A stretch of DNA of 14,364 bases, taken from the NCBI GenBank assembly GCA_946481135.1, contig CAMLMQ010000057.1:1-14364 (forward strand), given 5' to 3'. The notes beneath the pieces are model-generated. The model did no database searches. It saw only the letters and a list, made by a program, of their open reading frames with translations, and was not told the origin of the DNA. Each line of letters opens with the position of its first letter. Positions within the stretch are counted from its first letter, which is position 1. The translations under genes and the position numbers were made by a program. Source of the stretch: an uncultured Microbacteriaceae bacterium (GTDB lineage Bacteria > Actinomycetota > Actinomycetes > Actinomycetales > Microbacteriaceae). Positions 12,988 to 14,364 of the stretch are shown here, piece after piece.

Positions 12988-13017
12988 TTGACACATGTCC
13001 GATAAGTTGACGATAAT
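12988..13017 (+). promoter_or_regulatory. Promoter of the ABC permease operon
   Basis: TTGACA (12988-12993) and GATAAT (13012-13017) are separated by 18 bp, the best promoter in the window. Operator copy D fills the start of the spacer, so a bound repressor would exclude RNA polymerase. The leader to the permease ATG is about 35-40 nt. Confidence 0.7.
12995..13005 (+). promoter_or_regulatory. Proposed GntR operator, copy D (ABC promoter spacer)
   Basis: ATGTCCGATAA matches eight of eleven consensus positions and lies between the -35 and -10 boxes, the same arrangement as copy E in the gntR promoter. Both D and E are followed within about 20 bp by AATTGACC. Confidence 0.55.
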
Positions 13018-13060
13018 TGACCTCGCGCCCCAGCGCGTCAGACTCGAAGAGGAGTGCACG

Positions 13061-13978
13061 ATGGCGGTCACCAGCGACGCCCCGACGCCGCAGCGACGGC
13101 GTCGACGCGGCACGCAGATGTCGCGCCGGATCCTGCTGTTCGCGCTTCCCGCGCTCGCGGTCTACGCGCTCATCGTGCTCATCCCCACGACGCAGGGCAG
13201 CATCTTCGCGTTCACCGACTGGAACGGTCTCAACCGCACCTACTCGTTCGTGGGGTTCGACAACCTCGCGAAAGTGCTCGCCGATCCCAAGTCGATGCGC
13301 GCGCTCATCAACACGCTCGTCGTCGCGTTCGTCTTCACGATCGTGCAGAACGTGCTCGGACTCCTCCTCGCGGTCGCGCTCAACTCGCGCCTCAAGTCGC
13401 GCAACTTCCTCAAGGTGCTCATCTTCGCGCCCGCGGTCATGACGCCCGTCGTCGTCGGCTACCTGTGGCGCTACATGCTCTCGACCGAGGGACCCGTCAA
13501 CACCCTCCTGCGCGCCGTGGGACTCGACTCGCTCGCGCTGACCTGGCTCGGCGACCCCATCACGGCGCTCGGCTCGATCATCTTCGTGCTCGTCTGGCAG
13601 CTCGCGGGCTACTCGATGGTCATCTTCCTCGCGGGCCTCCAGAGCGTCCCCGAGGAGATCATCGAGGCGGCCGCGGTCGACGGTGCGGGTCCCGCCCGGC
13701 GCTTCTTCAGCGTCATCCTGCCGTCGCTCGGGCCCGCCATCACGATCAACCTGATGCTGAGCATGATCGGCTCGCTCAAGCTCTTCGACCACGTATGGGC
13801 GCTCACCGGAGGCGGCCCCGGCGGACTCACCAACACCCTCACGACGCTCATGTTCCGCGAGGCGTTCGAGTTCGGCTCGTTCGGCCGCTCGGTCGCGCTC
13901 GGCCTCCTGCTGCTCGTGATCGTGCTCGTCATCTCGGTCGTCCAGTACCGGGTCCTGCTGAAGCGAGACACGCGATGA
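13061..13978 (+). CDS. Sugar ABC transporter permease, MalF/UgpA type
   Basis: A 305-residue integral membrane subunit of a carbohydrate-type (CUT1) importer. A basic N terminus (QRRRRRG, 11-17) precedes about six hydrophobic segments (near 24-42, 82-107, 118-137, 165-192, 222-242 and 276-297). The cytoplasmic EAA loop that docks the ATPase is clear: EEIIEAAAVDGAGPARRFFSVILPSL (198-223). The ATG at 13061 follows GAGGAG by 7 nt; the in-frame ATG at 12995 would start inside the promoter and is rejected. The stop overlaps the next permease by ATGA. No substrate-binding protein gene lies upstream, so it is expected downstream of the window. The promoter carries two operator copies. Confidence 0.93.
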   Translation: MAVTSDAPTPQRRRRRGTQMSRRILLFALPALAVYALIVLIPTTQGSIFAFTDWNGLNRTYSFVGFDNLAKVLADPKSMRALINTLVVAFVFTIVQNVLGLLLAVALNSRLKSRNFLKVLIFAPAVMTPVVVGYLWRYMLSTEGPVNTLLRAVGLDSLALTWLGDPITALGSIIFVLVWQLAGYSMVIFLAGLQSVPEEIIEAAAVDGAGPARRFFSVILPSLGPAITINLMLSMIGSLKLFDHVWALTGGGPGGLTNTLTTLMFREAFEFGSFGRSVALGLLLLVIVLVISVVQYRVLLKRDTR

Positions 13979-14364
13979 ACCGGTACACCTGGCGCAGCGG
14001 CATCCTCGAGGCCGCGATGGTGCTCGTGGGCGTCGCCGTCGCCTTCCCGCTCTACGTGATGATCAACATCTCGTTGCGTCGCACCAACGACCCCACCTCT
14101 CCGCTCGTGCCGTCGCCGAACTCGACGTTCGACAACTACGCCCAGGCCTGGGAGACGGCGGGCCTCGGTCAGGCGCTGCTCAACAGCCTTTTCGTGACGG
14201 CGGCGAGCGGCGTGCTCCTCGTCGTGCTCTCGGCGATGGCCGCCTACGCCGTTGTGCGGGTGACGTCGCGATGGTCGACGGCACTGTTCTACACATTCCT
14301 GGTGGGTCTACTGCTGCCCTTCCAGATCGCGATGATCCCGCTGTACTTCACGATGCGCGACCTG
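13975..14364 (+). CDS. Sugar ABC transporter permease, MalG/UgpE type (partial)
   Basis: The first 130 codons of the partner permease; the 3' end, including its EAA loop, lies beyond the window. Seen are a first membrane segment (AAMVLVGVAVAFPLYVMINISL, about 13-34), the FDNYAQAW segment that follows in MalG-type permeases (52-59), and NSLFVTAASGVLLVVLSAMAAYAVVRV (69-95), the typical start of the transport domain. A further segment at about 101-125 ends with LPFQIAMIPLYF. The start codon overlaps the stop of the first permease (ATGA), so the two subunits are coupled and should form a heterodimer. Confidence 0.92.
   Translation, partial: MNRYTWRSGILEAAMVLVGVAVAFPLYVMINISLRRTNDPTSPLVPSPNSTFDNYAQAWETAGLGQALLNSLFVTAASGVLLVVLSAMAAYAVVRVTSRWSTALFYTFLVGLLLPFQIAMIPLYFTMRDL

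Noticed and set aside
12995..13060. Starting the first permease at the in-frame ATG at 12995
   Set aside because: That start lies inside the TTGACA/GATAAT promoter and has no ribosome site; the ATG at 13061 follows GAGGAG.
11474..13792. A 772-residue minus-strand frame opposite the hydroxyacid dehydrogenase, SDR and permease
   Set aside because: It crosses the strong ABC promoter and operators and three well-supported genes; composition is Arg/Asp/Glu-rich antisense noise.

Overview
The window is very GC-rich. It has GTG starts, tight ATGA/GTGA stop-start overlaps and G+C-ending codons throughout, which points to a high-GC actinobacterium, probably Microbacteriaceae-like; that assignment is inferred from style and not proven. 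No RNA genes, insertion sequences or CRISPR arrays were seen.

Layout. (1) Positions 1-724, minus strand: the 5' part of a glycine betaine/proline-type ABC ATPase (proV), cut by the window edge. A roughly 370-bp divergent region with three strong hairpins precedes it. (2) 1098-1580, plus: a 4HBT hotdog acyl-CoA thioesterase, perhaps on a leaderless mRNA; its 3' end overlaps the next gene convergently. (3) 4315 down to 1564, minus: a three-gene coupled operon of FabG-like SDR, MaoC-like hydratase and acyl-CoA ligase. Divergent from it is an acyl-CoA dehydrogenase of the glutaryl-CoA dehydrogenase clade (4425-5633), followed by a broken thiolase remnant (5634-5912). Together these are the steps of one beta-oxidation spiral with the thiolase step wrecked. 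(4) 10916 down to 5913, minus: GntR/FCD regulator, an MBL-fold protein without the usual metal motif, Zn-dependent alcohol dehydrogenase, FAH-family C-C hydrolase, and a second acyl-CoA synthetase. (5) 11169-12919, plus, divergent from gntR: a D-2-hydroxyacid dehydrogenase and an SDR, coupled. (6) 13061 to the window end, plus: two sugar-type ABC permeases (MalF/MalG type), the second cut by the edge.

How it may work together. Five copies of an imperfect palindrome (consensus TAGTCAGATAA, reverse TTATCTGACTA, resembling FCD-GntR operators) lie only in the control regions of modules 3, 4/5 and 6. At two of them the site sits inside the spacer of a good TTGACA/-10 promoter (gntR itself and the ABC permeases). 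I infer that the encoded GntR protein controls the whole 4.3-14.3 kb island: import of a small, sugar-like or glycosidic compound, oxidation by ADH/SDR/D-2-hydroxyacid dehydrogenase, C-C cleavage by the FAH hydrolase, CoA activation by one or both ligases, and beta-oxidation-like processing. The substrate cannot be read from the sequence; I do not recognise this gene combination as a described pathway.
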